DNA of 64,000 nucleotides from WFQV01 sp964611145 (GTDB lineage: Bacteria > Bacteroidota > Ignavibacteria > Ignavibacteriales > Melioribacteraceae): contig CAZSYM010000005.1 of NCBI GenBank assembly GCA_964611145.1, positions 37,029 through 101,028 on the forward strand, written 5' to 3'. Positions 36,651 to 46,541 of this stretch are shown piece after piece. The stretch's first letter is position 1, and the number at the start of each line of letters is the position of its first letter. The notes beneath the pieces were generated by a model. That model was not told the origin of the DNA, ran no database searches, and was given only the letters and a program-made list of their open reading frames with translations. Position numbers and translations under genes: made by a program.

Positions 36651-38279
36651 TTATTGGAATTTTGCAAATCTTATTTTCTTATAATTTATTTCTATTTTCA
36701 GCTTTTGCTTTTTAAGACTCAGATAATCATTAACGATTTTCGTTTTCAAATCGGCTTTCATCCTTGCAAGCACCTGCGGACGAATTGTTTCGAAGGGGAT
36801 CGGATGTGCTTCCTGTTTCTCAATCACCTTAAAAATTCCGTAATAATCCTGGATTTTAATGGGTCCCACAATTTTCCCCAGGGGAGATTTCCACAGAGTA
36901 TCTTTCAAATTACCGAATTCATAAATCGGAGAAAGCCCTATCTCGCCACCGTTCTCCGCCGACCAACGCCTTTCGGAATATTTTTTTGCCAAAGTTGCAA
37001 AGGACGCTCCTTTCTTGAGCATTCCAAGCACGCTATCCGCAAGACTTTTACGACTCAGAATTATTTCCTTCACGTTTAACTTTCTGGGCTCCGTGAATTC
37101 CGACAGATTTTTTTTATAATAACTCCTGACTGCAGAATCGGGAAACGTTTTGACCGAAACAATATCGTCCATTTTATACTTTAGAAAAGTAATCATCTTG
37201 AGTCCCTCCGCAGCGTTTCTTACGGCGGGAAGCTTATCGTAGCCCTTATCCAGAGCGATTCTATAAAGTAAATTTTGAATTATTATTCCCTTTATCGCTG
37301 TCTTTAATTTGCGTACGTCGGTAATTTTGGAAAGATGAAATCTCGGGATTTCCGAAAGCATGGAATAAATTTCCGCTACCGAATATTTGTGATATTTATA
37401 AGTAGCGCAGATTTTGCTTTGAACCTTGTCGGACTCCACCTCGGTTGCCAAAGGCTCGTGCAACATCCGCAATACGAGAGGTAATATATCGTCGTTAAAT
37501 TTTAACTCCTTCTCGTCGAAAAGTTTCGCAATATAAGCTTTTTCATAAGGATACTTTTTTGCTATTTTCAAAGAACGCTCGAGGTTCTTTTTCCTCTTCT
37601 GAAAATCGTCTTCCGTCATAAAGGGAATTTCTTTTTTATCCTCCACTTTGATTATGCTGTATCCGTATGCTGTTTTCACTGGCTTGGAAATCTCCCCGAC
37701 TTTAAGCGAGTAAGCCGCATTCTCGAATGCGGGGTCCATATCGCCCCATCTAAAATAACCCAGATATCCTCCGTTTTCCCTGAGAGTGGGGTCCGAAAAA
37801 ACCTGTTTGGCAAGCTCTTTGAAACTCGCTCCCGCCTTCAGTAAAGCGTAAAGATTATCCGCCTCCTCCTTGGTTTTTGCAAACAAATGTCTTGCGGCAA
37901 TTGCCACGTGCGCTCGGAAATAAGCCTGCCGAAGTTCCTTGTCCGTTACGCGAATCTTGGCGTAAATTTCTCTGTCTTTCAAGTAATTGAGAACGGCTTC
38001 CTTCTCGTCCCACTTTAATTCCTTCTCATACTCGGGGTCTCTAAAAAGATTATCATTGTCATCGTAATCCTTGAGCACGATTTCATTAATCATGTTATTC
38101 AAAACACTGTATCGTGCGCTCAGATTATCCTTTACCCCCGTGGATAGTAAAAAACTCTGATAACGTTTTTGAAACTCTGAAAGATGTATTTCCGTATCTT
38201 CGACGGTAGCAATCACAGGATCTTCCTGGGAACACGAAAACAAGAAAAGTATCAACAAAATCAGAAGTATGTTCCGCAT
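36651..38279 (-). CDS. Peptidyl-prolyl isomerase lipoprotein with two parvulin domains
   Basis: SurA/PrsA-like periplasmic foldase, 542 residues from the ATG at 38279. The signal peptide MRNILLILLILFLFSC ends in a lipobox, so it is probably lipid-anchored. Parvulin domain 1 at about 120-230 (RHLFAKTKEEADNLY..GGYLGYFRWGDMDPAFE), parvulin domain 2 at ~395-500 (VKEIILSRKSLADSV..ENGGEIGLSPI). The longer frame upstream (33 more residues with three Cys) hides the signal peptide and is rejected. Its start faces rnhC 75 bp away. Likely clients are outer-membrane proteins such as the neighbouring receptor and barrel, by inference. Confidence 0.87.
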   Translation of the reverse strand: MRNILLILLILFLFSCSQEDPVIATVEDTEIHLSEFQKRYQSFLLSTGVKDNLSARYSVLNNMINEIVLKDYDDNDNLFRDPEYEKELKWDEKEAVLNYLKDREIYAKIRVTDKELRQAYFRAHVAIAARHLFAKTKEEADNLYALLKAGASFKELAKQVFSDPTLRENGGYLGYFRWGDMDPAFENAAYSLKVGEISKPVKTAYGYSIIKVEDKKEIPFMTEDDFQKRKKNLERSLKIAKKYPYEKAYIAKLFDEKELKFNDDILPLVLRMLHEPLATEVESDKVQSKICATYKYHKYSVAEIYSMLSEIPRFHLSKITDVRKLKTAIKGIIIQNLLYRIALDKGYDKLPAVRNAAEGLKMITFLKYKMDDIVSVKTFPDSAVRSYYKKNLSEFTEPRKLNVKEIILSRKSLADSVLGMLKKGASFATLAKKYSERRWSAENGGEIGLSPIYEFGNLKDTLWKSPLGKIVGPIKIQDYYGIFKVIEKQEAHPIPFETIRPQVLARMKADLKTKIVNDYLSLKKQKLKIEINYKKIRFAKFQ

Positions 38280-38353
38280 TTTTAGTATTTTTGTACCTCT
38301 AAAAAAATTTTTTAACTGTAAAATATACTTATTAAAACAGGAATTACAAAGAA

Positions 38354-39256
38354 GTGAGTAATACCAAAGAAACGGCATTAAAGGAATTGGAAAAAGCCAA
38401 GAGAGCGGCTGAAAAAGCGGGATTTTCCGTTACGGGAATAATAAAAAAGCAATATAATTACGAATTCTCGGCAACCAAGAACGGCGGGAAATTCAAAGTA
38501 CAGTTTTATTTCGGAAAGAAAGGCTTGCGAAAGGTAGTGCAGGGCAATACTTTGACCCCGGAATATCGCGAGCTACGAGATTTAGCCACCGAAACGATAG
38601 AACTTTTCAATGAAAAGGAAGAGGGGAAAGAGCCCAGCAAATACATCGGGACGGACGAAAGCGGTAAGGGGGACATTTTCGGACCGCTCGTTGTTGCCGC
38701 CGTTTATTCGGACGAGCTTGTTCGACTGAGACTCCGCGCCGCAGGAGTGCGCGATTCGAAAGAAATCAACAATACCGAGATAGAAAACCTCGCTAAAAAA
38801 ATTCCCGAACTTACCGATAATAAGTTTGTCGTACTTTCTCTGAGTCCCGAAGAATACAACAAACGCTATAAGGAATTCGGAAATTTAAATAAAATGTTAA
38901 ATTGGCTTCATTCGGAAGCAATTAAAGAGCTTTTGAAAAAAGTGGAATGCGACGTTGTTATTACGGACAAATTTTCAAATGCCGAACTTGACTTAGCTTT
39001 CGAAAGCGGTTACGGTAAAATCCGTTTTCTTCAATATCAGAAGGCGGAAAAGTTTACGGGTGTTGCCGCCGCCTCCGTTTTGGCTCGTGCAGAAATGCAA
39101 AAATGGTTCAAGAAAAACAAGTACAAAGGGAAAATGCTCCCGAAAGGAGCTTCCGAAAAAGCCGAAAAATTTCTGGGTGAAATTTTGAAGAGCTCCGAGA
39201 AAAACGAATTAGTAAAATATGCTAAATTGCATTTTAAAAGTTTCAACAAATTTTAA
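38354..39256 (+). CDS. rnhC: Ribonuclease HIII
   Basis: Removes RNA from RNA-DNA hybrids. 300 residues: an N-terminal TBP-like substrate-binding domain (~1-85, KVQFYFGKKGLRKVVQGN) and a C-terminal RNase H2-like catalytic domain. Catalytic residues are visible in YIGTDESGKGDIFGPLVVAAV (Asp and Glu), GVRDSKEI (Asp), and VITDKFSNAE (Asp). The DES rather than DEA wording and the TBP domain identify HIII, not HII. GTG start. Followed after 14 bp by pfk. Confidence 0.94.
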   Translation: MSNTKETALKELEKAKRAAEKAGFSVTGIIKKQYNYEFSATKNGGKFKVQFYFGKKGLRKVVQGNTLTPEYRELRDLATETIELFNEKEEGKEPSKYIGTDESGKGDIFGPLVVAAVYSDELVRLRLRAAGVRDSKEINNTEIENLAKKIPELTDNKFVVLSLSPEEYNKRYKEFGNLNKMLNWLHSEAIKELLKKVECDVVITDKFSNAELDLAFESGYGKIRFLQYQKAEKFTGVAAASVLARAEMQKWFKKNKYKGKMLPKGASEKAEKFLGEILKSSEKNELVKYAKLHFKSFNKF

Positions 39257-39270
39257 TTAGCGAGGTTTCC

Positions 39271-40380
39271 ATGCCTAAAAAAGGAAAAGTAAAACGGATA
39301 GGAATTCTTACCGGTGGCGGAGACTGCCCCGGTTTGAATGCGGTAATACGAGGAGTTGCAAAACCGGCTCATGATAACGGGCTGACGGTTCTCGGTATTT
39401 TAGATGGCTTCGAAGGATTGGTCGAGGGCAGAGGACGGGAGTTGTACAACAAAGACGTTTCGGGCATACTTGCGCAGGGCGGAACAATCTTGGGCTCTTC
39501 CAACAAAGGCGACCCCTTCCACTGGCCGGAAGAGGTGGACGGTAAAATCAAAATTGTCGACCGCTCCGAACAAGCGCTGCGAAATTACGACGCGTGGGAT
39601 CTCGACGCCGTTATTGCAATAGGTGGCGACGGCACAATGCACATAGCTAAAAAGTTGTCCGAAATGGGAATGAATGTAGTCGGCGTCCCGAAAACAATAG
39701 ATAACGACCTGGAGGCTACGGATGTAACTTTCGGGCACGACTCGGCTGTTTACGTTGTTACCGAAGCTATCGACAGATTACATACCACCGCTTCTTCTCA
39801 TCACCGGGTTATGGTTATAGAGGTAATGGGACGCTATGCAGGATGGATCGCTTTGCATGGCGGACTTGCAGGGGGTGCCGACATACTTTTACTTCCCGAA
39901 TTCCCGTTCGAATGGGATGCCGTTTACGATAAAGTTCTTAATCGTCACATGATGGGCAAGAGATTTAGTATTGTTTGCGTTGCCGAGGGTGCAAAACCGA
40001 AAGGCGGGGAAATGGTCGTACGCGCAAAGGACAAAAAGAGAACGGACCCGATTCAATTGGGAGGCATTGGCGAGCTTGTGGCTAAGAAAATTACCGAAGC
40101 GACCGGTCTGGAAACCCGTTATACGATTCTTGGGCACCTACAACGAGGCGGAAGCCCAACGCCTTACGATAGAATTCTCTCCACTAAGTTCGGTACTTAT
40201 GCTATCAACCTGGCAATCAAGAAAAGATTCGGACGTATGGCGGCTTTGAAAGGCTCTGAAATAACGAGCGTTAAAATTGAGGATGCAATTAGCAAACAAA
40301 AATTGGTCACACCCGATAACCAGGCCGTCCAAGCGGCTTTAGCTGTAGGCATAAGCTTCGGCGTTGAGGAGCTTTCGTAA
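39271..40380 (+). CDS. 6-Phosphofructokinase
   Basis: Phosphorylates fructose 6-phosphate at C1, the committing step of glycolysis. 369 residues. N-terminal GILTGGGDCPGLNAVIRG, the catalytic TIDND, and effector-side AGWIALHGGLAGGAD are typical of the PfkA superfamily. The phosphoryl-donor positions are mixed: Gly121 in GGDGT (E. coli Gly104, ATP-type) with Lys141 in PKTIDND (position 124, Lys as in PPi enzymes). That combination is found in plant-like ATP enzymes and in clade-X bacteria, so ATP is favoured but PPi use is not excluded. RBS GCGAGG before the ATG. Confidence 0.92.
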   Translation: MPKKGKVKRIGILTGGGDCPGLNAVIRGVAKPAHDNGLTVLGILDGFEGLVEGRGRELYNKDVSGILAQGGTILGSSNKGDPFHWPEEVDGKIKIVDRSEQALRNYDAWDLDAVIAIGGDGTMHIAKKLSEMGMNVVGVPKTIDNDLEATDVTFGHDSAVYVVTEAIDRLHTTASSHHRVMVIEVMGRYAGWIALHGGLAGGADILLLPEFPFEWDAVYDKVLNRHMMGKRFSIVCVAEGAKPKGGEMVVRAKDKKRTDPIQLGGIGELVAKKITEATGLETRYTILGHLQRGGSPTPYDRILSTKFGTYAINLAIKKRFGRMAALKGSEITSVKIEDAISKQKLVTPDNQAVQAALAVGISFGVEELS

Positions 40381-40575
40381 AAGCGTTAGAAGAAAAAGAA
40401 CCTAAAAACCTTTCCAGGACACAGAAGGAAAGAAACATATACCCAAAATTTCTTGTAAGAGTTTTCTTCCACAATACGCGAACATATACCGCTCGCTTTC
40501 CCCATCAGTTTAATTTAAAACGCTTTTTTTTTATTTTGATTTGGTTATTTAAGATTGTTTGAAAAAGGTGAGAAA

Positions 40576-43500
40576 GTGAAAGAGTTTGACGACAAATCGG
40601 GCGGGCTTTTGGAAATACTCCCAATGGGAATCGTGGAATTCGATTCCGACTTCAAAGTGATAAAAACCAATGAAAATTTTTCTCGCATAGATGTTCTCCC
40701 CAAAGAAAGAAACACCGTAGGAAAATCCATATTCGAGCTCGCCTTTGTCAAAAAATATAATTTGGAATCGGAGCTAAAAACTTTAGCGGAAGTTCCCGTC
40801 GAAAGGGAATTGGAAAGCATCGAAACCAAAACAGGCATTATCTCCATAGTTCTAAAAGCCGTTCCAAATTTTGACGAGGAAGGATTTGCGGGCGGTGTTC
40901 TCATTATCGAGGATTTAAGATTGGCAAAAACCATAACGCCCGATGCCTCCTCCCTTAGCGAGGTTGTAAAAGCTCTTGCTTCCTGGTACGATGCCGTTGT
41001 TCTGCTGCATCCCGAAGGGAGAATCGCCTTACTGGAATTAAAAAAAGAGAAAGAAAAGATTTTCAAAAAAAGCGCCAAGCATTTCCGAGAAATCTTCGGG
41101 AAGGAGAACGAAAACCTTTTCCCGAAAAAGTCCGAAAAGATTTTCCCCGAAAGCGGCGAACCGATGGAATTAAAAATCAAGAAAGGAAAAGACCTTTTTC
41201 ATATGCGAATGCATTCCGTAAAACTCGAAACGAAAAAACAAGAAAAGCGATTTTTAGTGCTTGTCTCCGACATTACGGAGGAAAAAGAAAAAGAAGAAGC
41301 GCTTCGACTGGAATTGGAAGAACTGAAACGATTCCAAACGGTTTCGGAGAATCTGACGGACGGCTTTTTCGTGTTGGATTATGAAGGGAAAATAATATTT
41401 TGGAATTCGGGAGCGGAATCCATATTCGGATTTCAGAAAAGCCAAGTGTTCAACAAATTTGTTTCCAGCATTCTCCCTCAAATAGACAAAAAGTTTTTCG
41501 AGACGATTAAGAACCAATTACGAAAAGAAGGCAAATGGAACAGCGAATTCAAGCTTGTAACTTCGGGGAAAGAAGAATTTTTAGAAACGCGGATGGGACG
41601 CATAGGCGAGGAAACAAAATTTGAAATAGCGGTTCTTGTTACGGTCGTTACAAAGCGAGCGGAAATGGAAAGGGAATTGAAACGCTCCGAAGAATTATAC
41701 CGAAATATCGTTACCCACAGCAACGATTTCATCTGTATCCTGGACAAAGAGGGTAAAATAATTTATGCCAATCCCTCTTTCAGAAAATCGCTCGATTACG
41801 ACGAGAAGGAAATCAAGGGACACAAATTATTCGAATTTGTAGATAAAACACAAGTCAAGAAGAACGAAAAAGAGCTTGGTAAAATTTTCGGCAAAAAACC
41901 GGCAACCGCCGAGCTACCGCTTCGAACCAAAAGCGGACGCGTTATTTTCACTCTGACAAAAACAAACCCCATATTCGGCTTCGATGACGAGTTGCTTTAT
42001 CACAACGTTATAATGGTGGATATTACAGCTCAAAAAGAATCCCAGCGAGATATGCAATTAATCCGCACCGTGTTCGAAGCCTCCATTGACGGAATTATTG
42101 TAATAAAAGAACGAAAAATAATCCTTGCGAACGATGCTTTTGCGAAGATGTTCGGCGCAAAGAATATCGGCGAAATTATCGGGAGCGACCCTTTGGACTT
42201 TTGCGACTCTTCCTCCCTTAGCGTTATGGCAAAAGCGATACAGAAAAGCGAAAACTCGCCCGACGAAAGCCAACGTTTCGAATTCAAGGGAATAAAGAAA
42301 GACGGCAATGTTATTTTCGTTGAAAATTCTCTCACCTCTTATCGAGTGGACGAGGAAGTTTACATCGTCTCAATTTTGCGCGATGTTACCGAAAGGAAAA
42401 AAGCTCTGGAAAGACTGGAACAATCGGAACGACTTTACAGAAACGTGGTGGATAATATTAACGATTTCCTTTGGTCTGCGGAAAAGGTAAACGGAAAACT
42501 AAAGCAAGTCTTCTATACCTCCGCCGTCGTCAAAATGCTGGGTTACAAAGGCGAAGATTTTCTGCAAAACAAATTCCTTTGGTTCAGGATTATTCACCCG
42601 CACGACAGGGCATCGGTTGTTAGCAAACTAAAAAGCATTTTCGCCAATAAAAACAAGGGCAATGCGGAACTTGAATACAGAGTGGTCAATAAATTCGGTA
42701 ATATTCTGTGGATTAGAAATAAAATTTCAATTATACGAAATAAAGAGGGAGAAATTCAGGAAATTGTAGGGTTGGTAAGCGACGTAACACTTAGCAGAAA
42801 AGCCGAGGAGGAACTCAAGCGCTCGGCGGAGGAATTGCGAGCATTAAACGAAACCAAAGATAGATTCCTTTCTATTATTTCTCACGATTTGCGAACACCT
42901 TTTTCTTCCATACTCGGATATACAGATTTACTTTTAAACGACCGCGAAATGCCGGAAGATAAAAGAGTCGAATACATTTCCTTTATTCAAGACTCCGCCA
43001 AAAATATGCTCGCCCTTGTGAATTCACTCCTCGATTGGACGAGATTACAAACGGGCAGAATAAAATTCGAGCCGAAGAGGATAAATGCCAAGGTGCTTGT
43101 CAATAGTTCCATTCGCATGCTCGATGGCATGGCAATGCGCAAAAACATTAACCTTGTTGCGAATTTGGAACCGGAGGTTTTCGTACATGCAGATGAAAAC
43201 TTACTTTTGCAAGTCTTTAACAACTTAATTTCGAACGCAATTAAATTCACAAAACCCGGCGGGAGTGTGGAAATATCGGCTCGTGCGGATTCGAAAAATC
43301 ATGCAATTGAATTTTGCGTTGCCGATACCGGAGTCGGGATTAAAAAGGAAGACATGGATAAACTCTTCCGTGTGGATAGCAAATTCACCCTCGAGGGTAC
43401 CGCAGGCGAAAAAGGAAGCGGTTTGGGGCTTTCCCTTGTTTATGACATTGTCAAAAAACACAACGGGGACATCTGGGTGGAAAGCGAATACGGAAAAGGG

Positions 43501-43917
43501 ACGAAATTCTTTTTTACAATTCCCGTTTCCTCCACTACCATACTGCTCGTCGATGACATTCAATCCGACAGAATACTTTACACGAAACTATTAAAAAGCG
43601 TGCTTCCAAATTATACTGTCAAAAACGCTCCTAACGGCAAGGCGGCTTTCGAAGCTGTCAAAAGCGTTTCTCCCGCATTGGTCATTACCGAGCACGAAAT
43701 GCCATTAATGAACGGAGCGGAACTCGTCAAGCAAATTCAATTGAGCGACGATATCGTCAACAAACCCTCCGTAATTGTGCTGAGCAGAAAAATCACCGAC
43801 GAGGCAAAAGAAACATATCGGGAACTTGGAGTAACCTATGTTTTTCAAAAGCCTGTGGATTTGGATGTTTTTAGACTCGCTATAGAAAATTCCTTGAAGA
43901 ACGCATTCGGTAATTAA
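40576..43917 (+). CDS. Multi-PAS hybrid histidine kinase with Glu-substituted receiver
   Basis: Soluble sensor kinase of 1113 residues from GTG 40576, which has AGGTGA five bases upstream (a TTG at 40555 would give 1120). No membrane segment. Five to six PAS-like units fill ~10-760 (clear ones around VLDYEGKIIFWNSGAESIFGF, ILDKEGKIIYANPSF and a PAC-type WIRNKISIIRNKEG). HisKA: His in SIISHDLRTPFSSILGY. HATPase_c: NLISNAIKFTKPGG, DTGVGIKKEDM, GSGLGLSLV. The C-terminal receiver keeps VDD and the late Lys (FQKP), but the phospho-acceptor Asp is Glu (in VITEHEMPLMNG). No response-regulator gene is adjacent; era follows 14 bp later. Confidence 0.92.
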   Translation: MKEFDDKSGGLLEILPMGIVEFDSDFKVIKTNENFSRIDVLPKERNTVGKSIFELAFVKKYNLESELKTLAEVPVERELESIETKTGIISIVLKAVPNFDEEGFAGGVLIIEDLRLAKTITPDASSLSEVVKALASWYDAVVLLHPEGRIALLELKKEKEKIFKKSAKHFREIFGKENENLFPKKSEKIFPESGEPMELKIKKGKDLFHMRMHSVKLETKKQEKRFLVLVSDITEEKEKEEALRLELEELKRFQTVSENLTDGFFVLDYEGKIIFWNSGAESIFGFQKSQVFNKFVSSILPQIDKKFFETIKNQLRKEGKWNSEFKLVTSGKEEFLETRMGRIGEETKFEIAVLVTVVTKRAEMERELKRSEELYRNIVTHSNDFICILDKEGKIIYANPSFRKSLDYDEKEIKGHKLFEFVDKTQVKKNEKELGKIFGKKPATAELPLRTKSGRVIFTLTKTNPIFGFDDELLYHNVIMVDITAQKESQRDMQLIRTVFEASIDGIIVIKERKIILANDAFAKMFGAKNIGEIIGSDPLDFCDSSSLSVMAKAIQKSENSPDESQRFEFKGIKKDGNVIFVENSLTSYRVDEEVYIVSILRDVTERKKALERLEQSERLYRNVVDNINDFLWSAEKVNGKLKQVFYTSAVVKMLGYKGEDFLQNKFLWFRIIHPHDRASVVSKLKSIFANKNKGNAELEYRVVNKFGNILWIRNKISIIRNKEGEIQEIVGLVSDVTLSRKAEEELKRSAEELRALNETKDRFLSIISHDLRTPFSSILGYTDLLLNDREMPEDKRVEYISFIQDSAKNMLALVNSLLDWTRLQTGRIKFEPKRINAKVLVNSSIRMLDGMAMRKNINLVANLEPEVFVHADENLLLQVFNNLISNAIKFTKPGGSVEISARADSKNHAIEFCVADTGVGIKKEDMDKLFRVDSKFTLEGTAGEKGSGLGLSLVYDIVKKHNGDIWVESEYGKGTKFFFTIPVSSTTILLVDDIQSDRILYTKLLKSVLPNYTVKNAPNGKAAFEAVKSVSPALVITEHEMPLMNGAELVKQIQLSDDIVNKPSVIVLSRKITDEAKETYRELGVTYVFQKPVDLDVFRLAIENSLKNAFGN

Positions 43918-43931
43918 AATCGGGATGAAAA

Positions 43932-44855
43932 ATGGAGAATCAAAATAAAGAAATAAAATCGGGATATGTTACAATCATCGGAAGACCCAACGCGGGTAAA
44001 TCTACTTTAATGAACCGATTCCTGGGTGAGAAAATATCGATAATAACAAACAAGCCTCAAACAACTCGCAAGCGTGTGCTGGGAATATTGGACGACGAAA
44101 ATTATCAAATCATTTTTCTGGATACGCCGGGGATACTGAACCCCGCATATCTCTTGCAAAAAAAGATGCTCGAATATGTTTTCCAATCCATTAACGATGC
44201 GGATGTTCTGTTGGTGCTAATCGATATCAGCACCGACCCCACGGGTGAATTAACTTTTGCCAATGAAGACGCCGCAAAATTGATAGAAAAATTTGCAGGA
44301 CCAAAAATCGCCGCGATTAACAAAGTGGACATCTCAAGCGAAGATAAGGTGAATTCGTTGATGGTCTTGCTGGAAGACAAAAACATCTTCGATGAAATTG
44401 TTCCCATTTCTGCTACGGAGGGTTATAATACGTCGAAACTGCTTGATATACTGATAGACAAGCTTCCGGTGCATCCGAAATACTTCCCCGAAGATCAAAT
44501 ATCGGACGAACCCGAAAGATTTTTCGTTTCGGAGATAATCCGCGAAAAAATTTTCGAACAATACAAGGACGAAATCCCATACAGTACCGAAGTCCTCATC
44601 GAAAACTTTAAGGAAAGAGAAAAAGGAAAGGACTTTATCGCCGCCGTGATTGTCGTAGAGAAAGATTCGCAAAAGCCCATAATAATCGGGCGCAAAGGCG
44701 AGGCTCTTAAAAAACTGGGACAACGCGCTCGCGAGGAAATAGAGCGTTTTCTTCAGCGACCGGTGTATTTGGAGTTGAGAGTGAAAGTCAGAAAAAACTG
44801 GAGGCAAAATCCCGCATTGCTGAAAAGCTTCGGTTATATTCAATCCAATGACTAA
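43932..44855 (+). CDS. era: GTPase Era
   Basis: Ribosome-assembly GTPase that binds the 3' end of 16S rRNA. 307 residues. G1 GRPNAGKSTLMN, G2/G3 region KPQTTRKRVLGI and DTPGI, G4 NKVD, G5 SATEG, then a C-terminal KH domain with VEKDSQKPIIIGRKGEALKKLG (in part) . First of a compact operon; its end overlaps the transporter start by 8 bp. Confidence 0.97.
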   Translation: MENQNKEIKSGYVTIIGRPNAGKSTLMNRFLGEKISIITNKPQTTRKRVLGILDDENYQIIFLDTPGILNPAYLLQKKMLEYVFQSINDADVLLVLIDISTDPTGELTFANEDAAKLIEKFAGPKIAAINKVDISSEDKVNSLMVLLEDKNIFDEIVPISATEGYNTSKLLDILIDKLPVHPKYFPEDQISDEPERFFVSEIIREKIFEQYKDEIPYSTEVLIENFKEREKGKDFIAAVIVVEKDSQKPIIIGRKGEALKKLGQRAREEIERFLQRPVYLELRVKVRKNWRQNPALLKSFGYIQSND

Positions 44856-45759
44856 CATTTCCTTCCGTACATACAAAGGCGAATTTTATATGCTCCTCGT
44901 AACGCTTTTTTGGAGCGCCACTTTCGTATTAATCAAATTGGCAATTTCCGACATCTCCTCCATGCTCTTCATCGCCTTTCGTTTCACCATTGCTCTTTTC
45001 CTACTCGCGCTTTTCAAATGGAAAATTATTTCTCGCGAAATAAAGCATATCAATTTTCCCTTGATATTACTAGGGATTCTTCTTTTCGTCGCTTTTTCGT
45101 CCCAAACTGTCGGACTAAAATACACTTTTGCCACCAAGAGCGCTTTCATCACAGGTTCGTCCGTTGTAATGATTCCCATAATACAAGCCCTCTTTGAAAA
45201 ACAATTTCCGTCAAAATATTCTCTCGCGGGGGTTTCGATAGTTTTCACCGGCATTATATTTCTTGCCGCGGGTGGAAACAGTCTTGACGCTTTTGTAAAA
45301 AGTTTGGGCGAGGGTTTCAACAAAGGAGACATGCTCACGCTGATTTGTGCCTTCTCTTATGCTCTCTACGTGGTTTATCTGGATTACACCTCAAAAAAAT
45401 ACTCGTTCTGGATGCTTTTATTCACGCAGTTTTTTGTCATGAGCGTTCTTTCCTTTGCAACGGCGGGACTTTTCTCTCTTACAGGATTAGAGCGCCTTCA
45501 CGTCGAGCCGACGGGCAATTTGATTTCCGCCGTTATTTACACTTCTATTTTCGCCACTTTAATCACCGTTTATCTTCAAACGAAATATCAAAAACTAATC
45601 TCGCCCACAAAAGCAGGTATAGTCTTCTCCTTCGAGCCCGTTTTCGCCGCCTTTATCGCTTTCTTTGCTTTGAGTGAAAAAATTGGTAATTTTGGTTATA
45701 TAGGTTCGGCTCTGATTTTTATCGGATTATTAATTTCCGAAGTGCGGGAGAAAAAATAA
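44848..45759 (+). CDS. EamA/DMT-family transporter
   Basis: 303-residue inner-membrane protein with ten membrane helices from two EamA repeats. Repeat 1 shows WSATFVLIKLAISDISSMLF and AFSSQTVGLKYTFATKSAFI; repeat 2 ends LISPTKAGIVFSFEPVFAAF (A.v....PvfaAl..). Exporter of metabolites or amino acids; substrate unknown. Translationally coupled to era and abutting acyP without a gap. Confidence 0.9.
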   Translation: MTNISFRTYKGEFYMLLVTLFWSATFVLIKLAISDISSMLFIAFRFTIALFLLALFKWKIISREIKHINFPLILLGILLFVAFSSQTVGLKYTFATKSAFITGSSVVMIPIIQALFEKQFPSKYSLAGVSIVFTGIIFLAAGGNSLDAFVKSLGEGFNKGDMLTLICAFSYALYVVYLDYTSKKYSFWMLLFTQFFVMSVLSFATAGLFSLTGLERLHVEPTGNLISAVIYTSIFATLITVYLQTKYQKLISPTKAGIVFSFEPVFAAFIAFFALSEKIGNFGYIGSALIFIGLLISEVREKK

Positions 45760-46050
45760 ATGGGAAAGGACAAAAAAATTCTTCGCGCGGAAATTGTCGC
45801 AAGCGGATTGGTGCAAGGCGTGGGTTTCCGCTATTATGTTCTTAGAAATGCAAAAAATCTCGAACTCACAGGCTTCGTGAAAAATCTTTACAACGGAGAT
45901 GTTTTGACGATAGCGGAAGGCGAGCGCTGGAAAATTGAAGAGCTTTTTCGATTGATAAAAATAGGACCTATATCCGCTCACGTTCGGAAAGCTACTATTT
46001 CGTGGGAGGAAGCAACGGGCGAATTCAAAGATTTCGAGGTGCGCTATTGA
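45760..46050 (+). CDS. acyP: Acylphosphatase
   Basis: Hydrolyses the carboxyl-phosphate bond of acylphosphates. 96 residues, normal size. Active-site Arg and Asn are in GLVQGVGFRYYV (Arg) and LTGFVKNLYNGDV (Asn). Starts at the base after the transporter stop; its stop TGA overlaps the ispF TTG start. Confidence 0.95.
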   Translation: MGKDKKILRAEIVASGLVQGVGFRYYVLRNAKNLELTGFVKNLYNGDVLTIAEGERWKIEELFRLIKIGPISAHVRKATISWEEATGEFKDFEVRY

Positions 46051-46541
46051 AAGAAAAAATCAGAATAGGTTTTGGCTACGACATACATCGTTTTGCTGAA
46101 AATCGTAAGCTTGTATTGGGCGGTGTGGAAATCCCAAGCGAAAAAGGTTTGTCGGGACATTCGGATGCGGACGCTTTACTCCACGCCATCACGGATGCAA
46201 TTCTCGGTGCGCTTTCATTAGGCGATATAGGAAAACACTTTCCCGATACCGATTCCGCAAACAAAAACAGAGCGAGCAAAGAATTTTTGGAATATGCATA
46301 TAATCTTGTTCTGGAGAAAGGCTACGAATTAGCGAACATGGATGCTACCGTTGTAACCGAAAAACCCAAGCTACGACCTTTCATTCCTGAAATTGAAAAA
46401 AGTATCTCCGAAATTTTAAACGTGGATAGAGAAAAAATCTCCGTTAAAGCCACCACTTCGGAAAAAATGGGATTCGTTGGAAGGGGCGAAGGACTCAAAG
46501 CCTACGCCGTAGTGCTTCTACAATTAAAAGGGAACGAATAA
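46047..46541 (+). CDS. ispF: 2-C-methyl-D-erythritol 2,4-cyclodiphosphate synthase
   Basis: Fifth step of the MEP isoprenoid pathway. From the TTG at 46047 the product is 164 residues and starts right before the family's RIGFGYDIHRF, with Asp and His zinc ligands; GHSDADALLHAITDAILGAL, DIGKHFPDTD and the C-terminal KATTSEKMGFVGRGEG also match. The upstream ATG at 46002 lies inside acyP and adds 15 unrelated residues, so the TTG (TTGA overlap) is preferred. Confidence 0.95.
   Translation: MKEKIRIGFGYDIHRFAENRKLVLGGVEIPSEKGLSGHSDADALLHAITDAILGALSLGDIGKHFPDTDSANKNRASKEFLEYAYNLVLEKGYELANMDATVVTEKPKLRPFIPEIEKSISEILNVDREKISVKATTSEKMGFVGRGEGLKAYAVVLLQLKGNE

Noticed and set aside
40380..40575. Possible hairpin and promoter between pfk and the hybrid kinase
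   Set aside because: CTTTCC/GGAAAG pairing lacks a T run and no convincing -35/-10 pair was found.
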